64,000 bases of DNA from Brachyhypopomus gauderio (GCF_052324685.1 NC_135219.1:23485316-23549315), one strand, 5' to 3'. Positions 52,214 through 64,000 are shown, counted from the stretch's first letter. The notes: a model not told the origin generated them from the sequence alone. A program made the numbers and translations.

Positions 52214-53252
52214 GCTCAGGGCAGAGTATACGCTGAACACTCCCCCACTGTTGAGGTCTTGGTTCAGAGTATACGCTGAACACTCCCGCACTGTTGAGGT
52301 CTTGGTTCAGAGTATACGCTGAACACTCCCGCACTGTTGAGGTCTTGGTTCAGAGTATACGCTGAGTATACGAGTATACGCTTTAGGTCTCCTTCAACTA
52401 AAACTTTAGCAGGGATTGTACGAAAAATTATCAAATTAGGTATATAACTTGAATTAGAGTCAGGGATGAAAATTAATGATGTTTAACTTCAGTGAAAGCA
52501 TTAATTTTGCAGTGGAAAAGCTACAAAATAAAATTGACACGTTTATTAAAAGTTGAACAACAAAACAAAGCGACAGAGCTTATGAATGGCTATGGCATTT
52601 ACCTTTTTTTTTTTTTAAAAGCTTTAAAATAAATCACCATGGATTTCACTATGATATCACAGCAGAACAACAAACGAAGGAAAGAATAATGAATGAAAAT
52701 ATAATAAGAGCAAGAAAATATAAAACAAACAAACACAAACCATGATTTCCCGAAACGCGCTAAACTGTAATAACTTAAAATGTTAAGAGGGCCGACATTG
52801 TGTAGCCTATTCTAACACGTTTACATGTCAGTGTTTCTGGCCAAAAAAACCACCATGTTGACCTTCTCTGTCTTTAATAAGCTGTGGATTGGGGTGACCA
52901 CACTACCCGCATTGCTGAAAACTCTTTCTGAGTGCGTGCTGGTAGTGCTTATGCAGAGATATTTTTTGCCATTAGCGGAAACCTGTTCTGGGCCATTCAA
53001 AGGCAGTGGAAGGTTTTTTTTTCACCTTACACATTAAAGCCTGAGTAGAATTATCACCATATAACTTTTATTTTATACTACATTTATTTTATAATCATTG
53101 TTTTTATATAGTAGGCCTCTTTTAAATTTGGTCATGCCCCCCCAACGATATCATCGTCCATCGTGATGTCTCACTGTAAACATCGTCACCTGCCAATTAA
53201 GGAGACATCGCCCAACCCTAGTTCAGACGCTGAACACTCCCCCACGTTGATG
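52214..53252. repeat. 44-bp minisatellite with a displaced unit beyond a transposon remnant
   Basis: The unit contains CAGAGTATACGCTGAACACT, CCCGCACTGTTGAGG and TCTTGGTT. Three to four units lie at 52214-52362. One degenerate unit (TTCAGACGCTGAACACTCCC) is at 53222-53252, on the other side of a transposon-like segment. Confidence 0.8.
52384..53220 (-). mobile_element. hAT-like remnant inside the 44-bp array
   Basis: Read on the minus strand from 53220 the end is TAGGGTTGGGCGATGTCTCC, the same terminal style as the element at 33448. The left end TTAGGTCTCCTT may be a shortened inverted copy. The left limit and target duplication are uncertain. No transposase domain is recognised. Confidence 0.55.
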
Positions 53253-56200
53253 CGTCACTTTAGTACGTAAGCTTTGCCCTCCCAGTATAAACACAGAAAG
53301 TGTTACTTGAACTCCGTGTAGCAGTATCAGTGGCCATAATGCTTTGATGCAATTGGGTTTCTCACCCATTGGAGACCAGTGAAATTAAAATGCACGTGTT
53401 GGTCTGCCAGAGGGAATCGCAGAAATTTGAAATGTCACCAGTGTTTGTTTGGTTTAGGATGTGACCTTCGAGTCAACACAGTTGTAGCTTCAAGACCTAG
53501 AAGTTGGTCTTGGACTTGGTTTCCTCTGGTGTGACTCTAGTGTGACTCTTGGGCTATTACAATTTTAAAAGGTTTAATGGCCTGAAAATAAGACAGTTTC
53601 TTGGTATTATGTTAATACCTAAACCTTATCTTGCACTCAAAACACTGAGATCTTGTCAACCCTTCAAAAAAGGCCTGCTTTATTTAACTCATTAATTAAA
53701 ACCAAAACCATTTAAACTTTTAGCCAATGCCATTTAGACTAAATGTGTTTTTGGTGAATTGCACCAGGTCACAGAGATCAAAACACAACACATAGTTTGA
53801 CTTGGGTGTATTGCAATTCTTGAAAGACAAAGCATGTGGTTTTTATGGACTTCAAAAACGTGCAGTAAATTACTAATGAGAAAAATATTGGCCACTTTTT
53901 AAAAACTGGGCGTTGCAAGAATTTCTGGGCTCACAGGCAGGTTGTGGTTAAAGTGATCAATTCTGTAATTTTTTTTATATCTTTTAAAGATGTTTGCCAT
54001 AAATTCAGTTTCACTTCCACTGCACATGCTAGAAGGGGCACGGGACACAGCAGTGTAACGTGTTCGAAGAGGTTTACTGTTACTGTTAGGGGAAAACCAG
54101 AATACAGTTTGTCATTTCCAAGTCTACAATTTTAGGATGTTGCTGGACATAAAGTGGATGAGAGCAAGGAAGAAAGTGTAAGGAACAAGGCAAGAAGAAA
54201 GGAAACAGTACACCAGTTCCACAGACGTGGAAATATGGCTCAGTCGGCATTTTGAAATCTTGGACCGTTTAGCTCACACACCGTGACTGCCACCGTGACC
54301 CTATAGCTTTGACTCCAGACCATTCGAGTGAACGGTGTGTTAGTCTTCCTGGTTCCTGGTCACGTTCAAGTGATAACATGCCTGTCACACTCGTGGTAGA
54401 TTCTCAAATATCATTCTGGATCCACACCGCCCCAGTTGTCTTCGCTGACAGCAGGCGTTTGTGGTTATGACTGCTGTGGTCCTGCCCGTGTGAAATTAAA
54501 AACATAACCCGCTTTCTGCACTGAGGAACAGGTGCTGGTTTGAAAAATAACGGCTGCAGGGGCGGGGCCTGAAGTGCCAGGGCGGGGCCTGAAGTGCCGG
54601 GCTTCAGGGGGCGGGGCCTGCAGAGCTTTGTTCATCCCTTTGGGATGTTGATGCAAGCAGCCGGGCACAGCGGGGGTCTTCACTACAACAGCGTTGGGGA
54701 CGTGTGAAGATGTGGAGGGGAGGGGGAGGGGTTTCTGAGGCTTTAAGAGACCGTTGGACGTGTTTCCCCTGGTCAAGTACGCTGGGGATATTCTAAGGTT
54801 GTGTGCTGGTATCTGCTCGAAAGCCAGCGGAATATGGGCTGTGTAGCTGTGTGATTCGTAAGTTAATTGCAAAAGAGTGAAACGGTCTAATGCAGAAAGT
54901 TAGGCTTCATAACACTCATTAATAAATGAATTAATCAATTTGTTGTTTAATTACTAATGGTGTGCTTGTTCCCTTGAACTATGCGAAATGTCTTGGTTTA
55001 AGCTGAAATCCATCAACACACTTGCAGTGAACTTCCATCAAAGTGAAGGCGCTAGGCTCAAAATCGCTGCACATTCTTTGCAATATTGGCTGTCGCTTAC
55101 AGAGTGATTAGAGTGTACTAGCTTAAAGAGGGTTCTAGCTGGCTAGCTTCTAAAGGTCTGCAAATGTCTGAACCGTGAGCCAAGACACTTTAGAGAAGTG
55201 TTTTCCCTTTTGACAACACACCTGCCTCTGCTGTGTCCATGGATACAGCTCCTTGTGTATCTGGGTACGGGTCGGTGTGGAGGGCTAAATCTAGAAGTGT
55301 GGGATGGGGGTACAAGAGCTGGGGGGGGGGGGGGGGTGACTCTGCTTGGGATGTTAAAGCAGGCAGCCTGTGAAAGGCAGATGCATAGTTTTAAAGACCG
55401 TGCCTGCTGACAGAGCCAGAAGAACAGGACGGGGTTCTTTCACACTTTAGCCGTCCAGTTCCTCAAGGACTGTTATCAGCTGGAGCAAACTATCATTATC
55501 AGCTAGGGAGTATCACCACACTGCAAGTTCTGGGCTGCAGAAATGATGAAACCTTTTTTTCTGGACTTTATCCTTTATTACTGGCTGAACTGCACCTCAG
55601 ACAGTCTTGTCAACACAGTCTAAATGTGGATTAGGGGCCTAGAGTGGAGAAAATGAATACTGTGATTATATTACTACGTTACGCTCTGTGCTTTCCAATA
55701 TATTAATAGCTCATTGGTGACCCCTCGGTGCGGCGAGATCAATGGTCCTGTTTTTGGGTTTTTGTTTTTATGATTCATGTTTCTTGGATCATTAATGTTG
55801 GGCTCCATCAGAACACCCAGCACATCTTCAGTGTCTGCACATGGACCTAATGTTCAAAGGATACCATGGAGGATGTGGTCACCCTGGAGAATGGAGACAT
55901 CTAGTCACCTGTGTTGACGCTTGCAAGTATCCTGATATCTGAGTGTGAGGCTTCATTCACAGGAATGTGAGTCCTGTCCAAATATTTCAGATTCTTTTTC
56001 CTCCTTTGCGGGAAGCCAGAACCGCACGTCTGTGGGCCCAGGAGCCTGTGTCCAGCATGGGGAGGTGCTGACCGGATGAGGGGGGTGGTCAACTGGGCTG
56101 GTGGAGGTCCACACCAGCGTCTCAGAGACGGCGCAGCCCCCGCAGCCCTGATCACCTCTCCCCTGAGACCCAGAGAACTCGCACAACTCTCTAATCACAC

Positions 56201-56731
56201 ACCAGACAGGTTCTTCACACTACCCCACACGCACACACCCACCAACTTGTGCAGCTTGCTCCATCAAAACGGGGAAGCCTTCTAGTAATTAGCTGCCTAA
56301 ATTAGCACCGTGGTCTTCAGCGCATTGTAAGATATCGCTCCTCTGACCTGGCTCTTCCTAGAATGTCACTTAAGTAGCTTGAAGAGAAGAAAACAAGATG
56401 CCATGTCATTCTCACTCGCTCTGGGGACACCTGCCATTCTGAAGGCAGTTGTCACAGTGCTGTCTGCTTGGGGGGGCGGGGCTTGTGGATGAAGTGCGTT
56501 GCCCTTTAAGACTCCTGCTGATGCTCATCCAATCAAACGCGCGTCCTTTCTAATGTCAGTTGAAGAAAACGGAGGACTAGCAGATGGATGTACACAACAG
56601 AACACTTCTCTTTGCTCTCTCTCTTTCTCTCTCTAGCTTGCAGAAAGGCCCTCAGGGCCCTTTGAACTCAGAGAGAGAAAGGGAGGGAGGGAGGGAGTGT
56701 GGGGAAGAGAAAGGCAGACGGGAGCGAGTAC

Positions 56732-56769
<38 letters not shown>

Positions 56770-57742
56770 CAAACAGCTTCTCCCCAGCCCTTTGCGCTCT
56801 CCCTCTCTCTGCCTACTCTACCACTCCTATATACTTGTATTCTCTCTCTCTCTATCCTTTCTCACACCCTCTGTCTCTGCTTGATTATGGATAAAGCATC
56901 AGGCCTCAGCACTGCCTGGCTGCCCCAGGTGGAGTGTGTGAGTGTGTGAGTGTGTGTGTGTGTCTTGTTTACCTCACGCCTCAGTTCATGCCTCAGAAGT
57001 AGCGTAGTCACTGAACCGAGAGAGATTCAGTCATTGGCCAGTGGGACATGCGTACGCACTAGATGGTTCCGGTTGAGACCAGATGTCGGACCTCTCTCCA
57101 AGAGCCCGGTGTGAGAACGCCGCCCGTCCCAGCAGCTGCTGGGGTGTTGGCCGGGGGCCCGTTCGCTCCGTCTCCTCTCCGCACTGGAGGCCCGCGGCCC
57201 GCGTGCTCTTGGGCTCTTGGCGTGCTCGCGCTGCAGACTTCACGCGTGAGTCACGGCGAAAACATCGAGCCAGCGCTCAGAAATGTAAATGGGCTTCCGC
57301 TCTCGCCGCCATGGTGACGGAACGACAGAGCAGATTCGGGTTCCGCGTTTTTCTCTTCGTGTTTTCCTGTGTCTCTCCCTCCCGCTTCTGCACTTGTTCC
57401 CACCCTTACACACACACACTCTCTCACACACACACACACACTCTCTCACACACACACACACACACTCTCACGCCCGTGGTCTCCTCCACCAGCTGGTGCT
57501 CCGTCCTGCTGACCCCTCCGGTGCTCCCTGCTCCTCGTGCCGCCCGGGCAGATACTGGCGTGCCGGTGCTCGTCTGCCTGTGGTGGAATGACTGTGGACA
57601 CTTCCCCCATGGGGCCCCCCACAGCCCTGGGCCCACAGGGTAACACCAGAACCCCTGTGAACACACCCCCCTCCCTACTGCCCATGTACATTTTGGTCTT
57701 AATGTTTAATTAAGTGATTTTATCTGCCTGTATGGTGGAGAC

Positions 57743-58857
57743 TAGAGGTGTGCCAAAAAATCGATTCATATATCAAAAATCGATTCTCATTTACTACGAT
57801 TCAGAATCGATTTTAAATGCCCTCAATTCTATTCTAAGTCGTGGTGAAGTCTCGCGTTACGTAATTACAAAATTACACGAGACTTTACGCAGCAGATTCT
57901 GGGATACACTCATGTGCAGAAAAGTTTCAATGGAGGAAAGAGATATTCAACCTGTCTCGTCTTCATTTAAGGCAAAAATATGGCTTCATTTTGGTTTTTA
58001 CCGAATGCCAGGGAAGACCGAACTTGACACAATGTAGCTCATGTGCAAGGCTTGTGTCACGCGGTGAGCACGGGAACGTACACACCGTGTGAAATAATAT
58101 AGAGAAGGGTGGACACGAGTGGAATAATATAGAGAAGGGTGGACCGGCTCGCAAGATCAAGACGTCTGATACTTGTCAAATGTATTAGCGAGACTGTGAG
58201 GGCACGGAGTAAATAGAAACAAAAAAACAATGCGGAAAATACAACGCGTGAAATAACAGTAACTAAAAAACAGCGCGGATAAATGCAACGTGAAAAATAA
58301 ACCAAGGACGCCAACAGAAGTAACTGGCAAAAAACGCCGCAGCAAAATAAAACCCTTCCCAAAAATAAAGGCAAAACGGATAGGAAGAAATACAGGATTG
58401 GGAAAACTTGAGATGAGTCAGGAAGCGACGCATGAGATACTCGAATAAGTAAAGAGAAAGCATAACAGAGAGGTGGTGAGACACCATTAAACGAGAAGCA
58501 ACCACAGAGAAAGCAGGGACCTGGCTGTGTACGGTTACGCCGGTGGAACTGCATCCGAGCCAGCCCTGAGAGCTCGCAAAATGAAGCTAAAGAATTTTGG
58601 TAACACAACAAAAACCATTTTATTTTACCAAAGCACATTATTTTTGTTAATTAAAAGTGAAAGACACTTAATTTTCTGTATTTGTCGTTCTGTCTTGCAA
58701 AGCAGACTGTAGTAGATCATGCAGATTTTATAGACTGAAGCAGAAATTTTTATAAATCAAATCGTTTTTTGAATCGAAAATCGATTTTGAATAGAATCGT
58801 GGCCCCCAAAATCGGAATAGAATCGAATCGTGAGATAGTAAACGATTCCCACCCCTA
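57743..58857 (+). mobile_element. hAT transposon copy with BED-region remnant
   Basis: The ends TAGAGGTGTGCCAAAAAATC and, inverted, TAGGGGTGGGAATCG have the exact 8-bp duplication GTGGAGAC at 57735-57742 and 58858-58865. The frame to 58037 carries SFKAKIWLHFGFY and MPGKTELDTM, the start of a BED finger, then stops. Poly-A-rich sequence fills the middle. Non-autonomous; the same family as 34272-34767. Confidence 0.92.
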
Positions 58858-59076
58858 GTGGAGACCATCTCTTAAGCTTTAGATTTGTTGTTTTAAACAG
58901 GCAACAACTTGACTTGATGTCCATTGTCCATTGATACAGGTTCTGAAATGTCTTTCCATCTTTCCAACCTCAAGGTTAAATTTGGCAATCTGTTAACCTC
59001 TGACCTCTATGGGGGGAAAAAAAGGTATTTTGTTAGTTGAAGGACAACTGTGAGCCTCCAGTTATCAGCACTGTAA

Positions 59077-59907
59077 AGCCTGGTTTATACTCGACGCGCC
59101 GCGAGCGGCGCGAGGGTCCGCGCGGCGAAAATGACGTAATCGCTGTGGCTCCGCCCGTGCGCGAGGGCCTCGCGCGCTGTCGCGGCGCGAGGTCGTGCAC
59201 CTCTAGAATTTTGTAACTTCGCGCGCGCGCCGCGCTTCAGCGCGATGGACAAAGTCATGTTTGCCGGGTTCATACGCCTATACAAGGTGGAATTAAAGCA
59301 CTTGTACGTCACTTTAAAGGTCCATTTCAATATTTCCCAGCACGTTAAACTTAATTAATTTAAATATTTATACATATACTCGAAATGAATCGAAATAATT
59401 CGCTTTTTTATCACATTATTTAATGGTTGTTTATTTTCAAAACGCCCAATCTTAACGTCTTCACGTTCTCTCATGTTTCGTCCTGGAATTACAAGAGGCT
59501 CGTATTTGTTAACGTAATTTCAACATTTTAATGTACTTTAGCCTAAATTCCAGCACTTTTCAAACCTGAAACACAAAGCAACATTAAAATGCGTCAGGTA
59601 AATGTTCATTCCCTTTTTTTTGAGGGGTGTTTCTTTATACTACCACATATAGTTTCGGACAACATTTCAAAGTCATATTTATGTTTGATGCCTGGTGTAT
59701 ATATACGGTCTCTGGTCAGGTAAAATGTTCTTTCACCGGTTTTGCAGGGGTTTTTTATTCTCCACTGCCACCTATCGCCACCTATCGTTTCGGAGAACAC
59801 TGCAGCGACGTTCGCGAAAGTATAAACGCCTACACCGCTCGCGCAGGGTCGCGCGAGGTGGGCGGGGGCCGCGCGCTACAGTCACTCGCGAAAGTATAAA
59901 CCAGGCT
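59077..59907 (+). mobile_element. CpG-rich MITE copy A, Harbinger-like (TAA target site)
   Basis: The ends AGCCTGGTTTATACT and, inverted, AGCCTGGTTTATACT are identical over 15 bases. TAA lies on both sides (59074-59076 and 59908-59910), the 3-bp duplication typical of PIF/Harbinger. Both arms are extraordinarily CpG-rich (GCGCCGCGAG, CGCGCGCG). There is no transposase. Confidence 0.78.
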
Positions 59908-59910
59908 TAA

Positions 59911-60424
59911 AGCCTGGTTTATACTCGACGCGCCGCGAGCGGCGCGAGGGTCCGCACGGCGAAAATGACGTAATCGCGGTGGCTCCGCCCGTGCGCGAGG
60001 GTCTCGCGCGCTGTCGCGGCGCGAGGTCGTGCACCTCTCGAATTTTGTAACTTCGCGCGCGCGCCGCGATTCAGCGCGATGGACAAAGTCATGTTTGCCG
60101 GGTTCATACACCTATACAAGGTGGAATTAAAGCACTTGTACGTCACTTTAAAGGTCCATTTCAATATTTCCCAGCACGTTAAACTTAATTAAGTTAAATA
60201 TTTATACATATACTCAAAATGAATCGAAATAATTCGCATTTTAATCACATTATTTAATGGTTGTTTATTTTCAAAACGCCCAATCTTAACGTCTTCACGT
60301 TCTCTCATGTTTCGTCCTGGAATTACAAGAGGCTCGTATTTGTTAACGTAATTTCAACATTTTCAAGTACTTTAGCCTAAATTCCAGCACTTTTCAAACC
60401 TGAAACACAAAGCAACACAAAAAG
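59911..60424 (+). mobile_element. Same MITE, copy B, truncated, head-to-tail with A
   Basis: It starts at the shared TAA with AGCCTGGTTTATACT and follows copy A closely through TTCATGTTTCGTCC-type sequence to about 60424. The right arm is missing. Confidence 0.75.
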
Positions 60425-60428
60425 CTTA

Positions 60429-61139
60429 AGCCTGGTTTATACTTTCGCGAGCGACCGTAGCGCGCGACTCCGCCCACCTCGCGCGACCCTGCGCGAGCGG
60501 TGTAGGCGTTTATACTTTCGCGAACGTCGCGAGCGTCGCTGCAGTGTTCTCCGAAACGATAGGTGGCGATAGGTGGCAGTGGAGAATAAAAAACCCCTGC
60601 AAAACCGGTGAAAGAAAATTTTTACCTGACCAGAGACCGTATATATACACCAGGCATCAAACATAAATATGGCTTTGCAATGTTGTCCGAAACGATATGT
60701 GGTAGTATAAAGAAACACCCCTCAAAAAAAGGGGAATGAACATTTACCTGACGCATTTTGATGTTGCTTTGTGTTTCAGGTTTGAAAAGTGCTGGAATTT
60801 AGGCTAAAATACATTAAAATGTTGAAATTACGTTAACAAATGCGAGCCTCTTGTAATTCCAGGATGAAACATGAGAGAACGTGAAGACGTTAAGATTGAG
60901 CGTTTTGAAAATAAACAACCATTAAATAATGTGATAAAAAGCGAATTATTTCGAGTACATGTATAAATATTTAACTTAATTAAGTTTAACGTGCTGGGAA
61001 ATATTGAAATGGACCTTTAAAGTGACGTACAAGTGCTTTAATTCCACCTTGTTTAGGTGTATGAACCCGGCAAACATTTGTCCATCGCGCTGAAGCGCGG
61101 CGCGCGCGCGCGAAGTTACAAAATTCGAGAGGTGCACGA
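60429..61139 (-). mobile_element. Same MITE, copy C, inverted and truncated
   Basis: It begins AGCCTGGTTTATACT then TTCGCGAGCG and is the reverse complement of copy A from its right arm down to GGTGCACGAC. The last ~100 bases of copy A are absent and are replaced by unrelated CGCG-bearing sequence. Confidence 0.75.
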
Positions 61140-61189
61140 CTATGGCGTCAAATCCAAGTCAATAATCGCGAGCGCGGAAAATCATTTCG

Positions 61190-61360
61190 CGCGAGGAAAA
61201 GTGCTTATTCGCGCGAGCAAAAATGCTCTCGCGCGCGCGGAGAGAGCTTCCTCGCGCGAGCAAAACTACTCTCGCGCGAGCAAACCTGCTCTCGCGCGAG
61301 CAAAACGACTTTCGCGCGAGCAAAACTACTCTCGCGCGCGAGGAGAGTGTTGCTTGCGCG
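61190..61360. repeat. 20-bp repeat built on the palindrome CTCGCGCGAG
   Basis: Units such as GCGCGAGCAAAACTACTCTC are repeated about six to seven times with changes in the middle (CCTGC, CGACT). Each unit boundary is the perfect 10-bp palindrome CTCGCGCGAG or a near copy. Confidence 0.88.
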
Positions 61361-62236
61361 AGGAAAATTTGTCACACCCTTTCTGCTTGCGATTAAGCTC
61401 CTGCTCGCGTACCAGATTGTTTGATTTTTGACAGTCGTGGGAGGGACCCAGACAGGATTGGCTTCTGGATGTGAATTGTGATTGGCTGTCAGTAGGGTCT
61501 GTTTCATGTTTATTTTTTCACGATATCAACGCATTTAGACAGTTGGAAGCTCCATGAACTATGGTAAAACAAATAACCAGCTAGCTAGCTAGATATTTAT
61601 AAGTCCGACTAGTTAGCTAACTAACTATGGATACAATGCTAATGTCAGACTTATTTTAACATACACAAAGAAAAGTTTTGCTGCAAGGTATTGTTAGTTT
61701 TCACATTAACATCTAAGGATTTTTACCTCATAAACCAAGTGTCCACATATGTGGGCATTATGCAATAATGGCAATACGTTGAACGATGTACCATGTCATA
61801 GATTTTTAAGCCGTTCATATAAATAATAATAGTAAATTTGTACAAAATGTGTTGTTGCTGTAAATAGAAACAAATATAAAATTTTCCATTTTTATTGCCT
61901 AAAAAGCTAAATCTAAAAACATTTGTGTGTGCGTGTGTTTGATATATTGTCTTACTGTAAAATTCATCAATATACACATATGTACTTAGTAGTGAGTAGA
62001 ATGGAAATCACGTTATTAAGGTATATATTGAACATATGTTAGGCCTAGTACACGTTGATCATTGTATGCCTTACATGCTTGTAGGCACTCTCTAGTAATA
62101 AAGTAGTAAATTGTGTGAAGGCACTCCTTGTGAGATGAAGGCAGACAGCCCTGAAGGTCTCTGGTTTGTAGATAAGCATGAGCTGCATCTGAATGGTGCA
62201 TCTGACGTACCGTGGCAGGGAAGGAGTGATGGGGGT

Positions 62237-62442
62237 GATACCTCACCCCATCACCTCACCTCACGTGGGCCACCAATGAGACCTAACATGCTTAACTCGT
62301 GTCATGGAAGTATGATGTAATTATGTAGCAAATCATGTAGTTTGATACCTCACCCCATCACCTCACCTCATGTGGGCCACCAGTCAGACCTAACATGCTT
62401 AACTCATGTCATGGAAGTATGATGTAATCATGTAGCAAAATA
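62237..62442. repeat. 107-bp tandem duplication, possibly part of an LTR
   Basis: Two copies begin GATACCTCACCCCATCACCT, 107 bases apart. The sequence that follows, to about 62600, has an AATAAA (near 62558) with a T-rich leader, which resembles the R-U5 part of an LTR. No matching second LTR, target duplication or primer-binding site was found. Confidence 0.6.
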
Positions 62443-62686
62443 GTATAAGAACTATGGTCTGTGAGTGGGGGCAGCTTTCTCTTACAGACACTCTTGAGTG
62501 TGTGTACTGGAGATCTCTGGATCGATCCATCTTTCTATTTTTCTGTCTTTTGTCTTTAATAAACTTTGTACTCTACTCTGATACCATACCCAACTGCTTT
62601 TGACTTTTCTTGGTCACCATTAAGGTTCAAATTTCAACGACAGTACATTATAGCACACATGTATATGTGTTGTTTTTCAACCAGGG

Positions 62687-63063
62687 CAGTGTAGATCATC
62701 AACATCACACTATACAGTTATTGAGGATATTCCAGTAGGCAGTGCGTCAGAGTCCACTTACAGTGACAGTGACATCAGCGAAGGAGAATATGAGCCAGAT
62801 GTGAGACGAAGTGAAAAAAAGCGAAAAATAACAAAACGAGGAAGGGAACAAAGGAAATGAGGGAGGTTTAAATAATTAGCAAAGAAAACAGAATGTCAGA
62901 GGCAGGAATAGAATCTGGAGATACAAGGGTACTGATTCCCATTGAGTCCCACCTATGTTCATGGGGATTTTTGAGGTGAAAGCGCAGGGTGAGGTACCCA
63001 TTGAGTTATTCTTCAATCTTTTTCGAGACTCACTAATAGATGAGACTGTTTTTGAGGGATTTC
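62687..63063 (+). pseudogene. Degenerate piggyBac-like transposase fragment
   Basis: From 62687 to the TGA at 62858-62860 a 57-codon frame is acidic/serine-rich then basic (SDSDISEGEYEPD, KKRKITKRG), as in the N-terminus of PGBD4-like proteins. After frame breaks, about 62996-63061 reads VPIELFFNLFRDSLIDETVF, which resembles the start of the piggyBac catalytic domain. A CCACATATGTGG palindrome lies on each side, at about 61742 and 63788. The rest of the transposase is missing. Confidence 0.6.
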
Positions 63064-63176
63064 ACCCAAGGAAATAGCTGTGGAATAATCTGAATATTTT
63101 GACATCACTGCCTATCTTTATTTATCCAATTCAAGCTAAATTGTAGCCTGAACGGCATTAAATTGCAATTAACTGT

Positions 63177-63639
63177 TGTCACGTCTACGCCCCCTCTCCT
63201 AGCTGTCACTCTAGGTTCCCTTGTGTCTGCGTTTACTTGCCTGTTTATCCTGCCCAGCTCGTTGTCTCTGTGATTTCCCATTGTTTGCCACGCCCCTGTT
63301 ATCATTGTTCGCACCTGGTCTTTGTCTAGTCCTGTGTATAATAGTCCCGGTGTCTCCCATGTCTGTATCGGTCTTTTTGTTCATTCGTTCCGTATGCCCT
63401 TGTGGAGTTCGCTGTTTCTGTTCTGTCATCTTTGTGAGTACGTCCAGCCTAGTCTTTGTTCCCCTGCCTGGTTTTGTTCTTTGTTTTGCCATGTCTGTTC
63501 GTATTTCATGTCTGGACTGCCTGCCCGTTATGACCCATGCCCGTGACTTCGACTCTGCCTTTGGAATTTCCTTTAATAAATCTCGCTCTCCTCAGCGTTT
63601 GTGTTCGCCTCCCTGTTCTGCCCAGCGCAGATCGTTACA
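63177..63639 (+). mobile_element. Solo LTR, Ty3/gypsy-like
   Basis: It begins TGTCACGTC and ends GTTACA, with the 5-bp duplication ACTGT at 63172-63176 and 63640-63644. It contains a TATA-like GTGTATAATAG near 63333 and AATAAA at 63575-63580, in the order promoter then polyadenylation. No internal retroelement genes are present, so recombination between two LTRs has removed them. It lies just downstream of the piggyBac remnant. Confidence 0.82.
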
Positions 63640-64000
63640 ACTGTTCAAATGTTAAGAGCTGTTTGTTTCAAGATTATTTTAACAGAACAAAACTTACTTG
63701 TTTTAATGAAAAGAGGATAGATTCTCACAATTTGTTATATATTTGGGCAATTTTTATAGAAAATATTCACTCTGTTCTTGTATGGTGTCCACATATGTGG
63801 ACAGTTGAATAACTTTATTTTAAAAATTTTTTATGTAAAATAATAAACCATTTGACTTTTTATGCAAGTCAGACTAATAAAAACAATTATTTAAATCTAG
63901 CCACAAGCGGAGATTGTAGGTTCACACACGTATAGGCCTAAGCAGCCAAAGAAAACCAATGTGTTTTGAGCAAATGTTTGACCTTTGATATGAATGTATG

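Larger units (their letters stand above)
50206..57742. other. Gene-poor stretch, no coding exon recognised
   Basis: If 46722-46758 is a real exon this is part of its intron; otherwise it is intergenic. It holds poly-G tracts (50963-51000, 55320-55336), a 44-bp minisatellite with a transposon remnant (52214-53252), GA-rich sequence (56670-56765) and CA/CT tracts (57411-57470). The open frames at 51597-51935, 54465-54872 and 57083-57643 have no recognisable domain. CpG-rich sequence around 57060-57320 could be a small CpG island, with a GCCGCCATGG at 57307, but the frame that follows looks like nothing known. Confidence 0.5.

Noticed and set aside
57289-57643. GCCGCCATGG with a following open frame, considered as a gene start
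   Set aside because: The Kozak context is excellent but the translation is low-complexity and runs into CA/CT repeats, with no recognisable domain or supported splice sites.
62111-62640. Complete retroviral-type LTR
   Set aside because: AATAAA and a T-rich leader are present, but no TG...CA ends, target duplication or partner LTR could be fixed, so only the tandem duplication is annotated.

Overview
This window is nuclear DNA of a vertebrate, almost certainly a teleost fish. Coding sequence lies in short exons with GT-AG introns. There are CpG-rich promoters, long (CA)n and (GA)n microsatellites, many minisatellites, and DNA transposons with BED zinc fingers, hAT-type inverted repeats and 8-bp target duplications. 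The species cannot be named from the sequence alone. No CRISPR array, rRNA, tRNA or bacterial gene is visible.

Four genes are recognised. slc24a4 (minus strand) is partial: coding exons 1 and 2 lie at 18140-18302 and 11312-11425, and the remaining exons must lie beyond base 1. cpsf2 (minus, 27464-39034) is complete, with 14 coding exons that join in frame to 787 codons. ndufb1 (plus, 40629-40923) is complete, 58 aa, and head to head with cpsf2. riox1/NO66 (minus, 41623-45940) is complete, with 15 coding exons and 536 aa, tail to tail with ndufb1. A possible first coding exon of an unrecognised plus-strand gene is at 46722-46758, head to head with riox1. The order slc24a4-cpsf2-ndufb1 matches the human 14q32.12 neighbourhood.

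Layout: 1-11311 is slc24a4 intron 2. 11426-18139 is intron 1. 18303-18720 is the slc24a4 CpG-rich promoter. 18721-27463 is intergenic with several minisatellites. 27464-39034 is cpsf2, whose introns 8 and 11 are filled with nested transposons and an 18-bp two-variant minisatellite. 39050-40130 is the bidirectional cpsf2/ndufb1 promoter, containing a 25-bp tandem array. 40629-45940 holds ndufb1 and riox1. 45941-46721 is a second probable bidirectional promoter. 46851-50205 is a GT-rich, almost C-free VNTR interrupted by a hAT element. From 50206 to the end there is no recognised gene, only repeats: hAT elements, a CpG-rich Harbinger-like MITE cluster, a degenerate piggyBac copy and a solo LTR.

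The gene products do not form one pathway: pre-mRNA 3' end processing (cpsf2), mitochondrial complex I (ndufb1), nucleolar ribosomal-protein and histone hydroxylation (riox1), and K+-dependent Na+/Ca2+ exchange (slc24a4). The most unusual signals are (i) three splice acceptors whose polypyrimidine tract is a pure (TG)n repeat, with further TG repeats just after two donors, and (ii) repeated insertion of different hAT families inside or beside minisatellite arrays.
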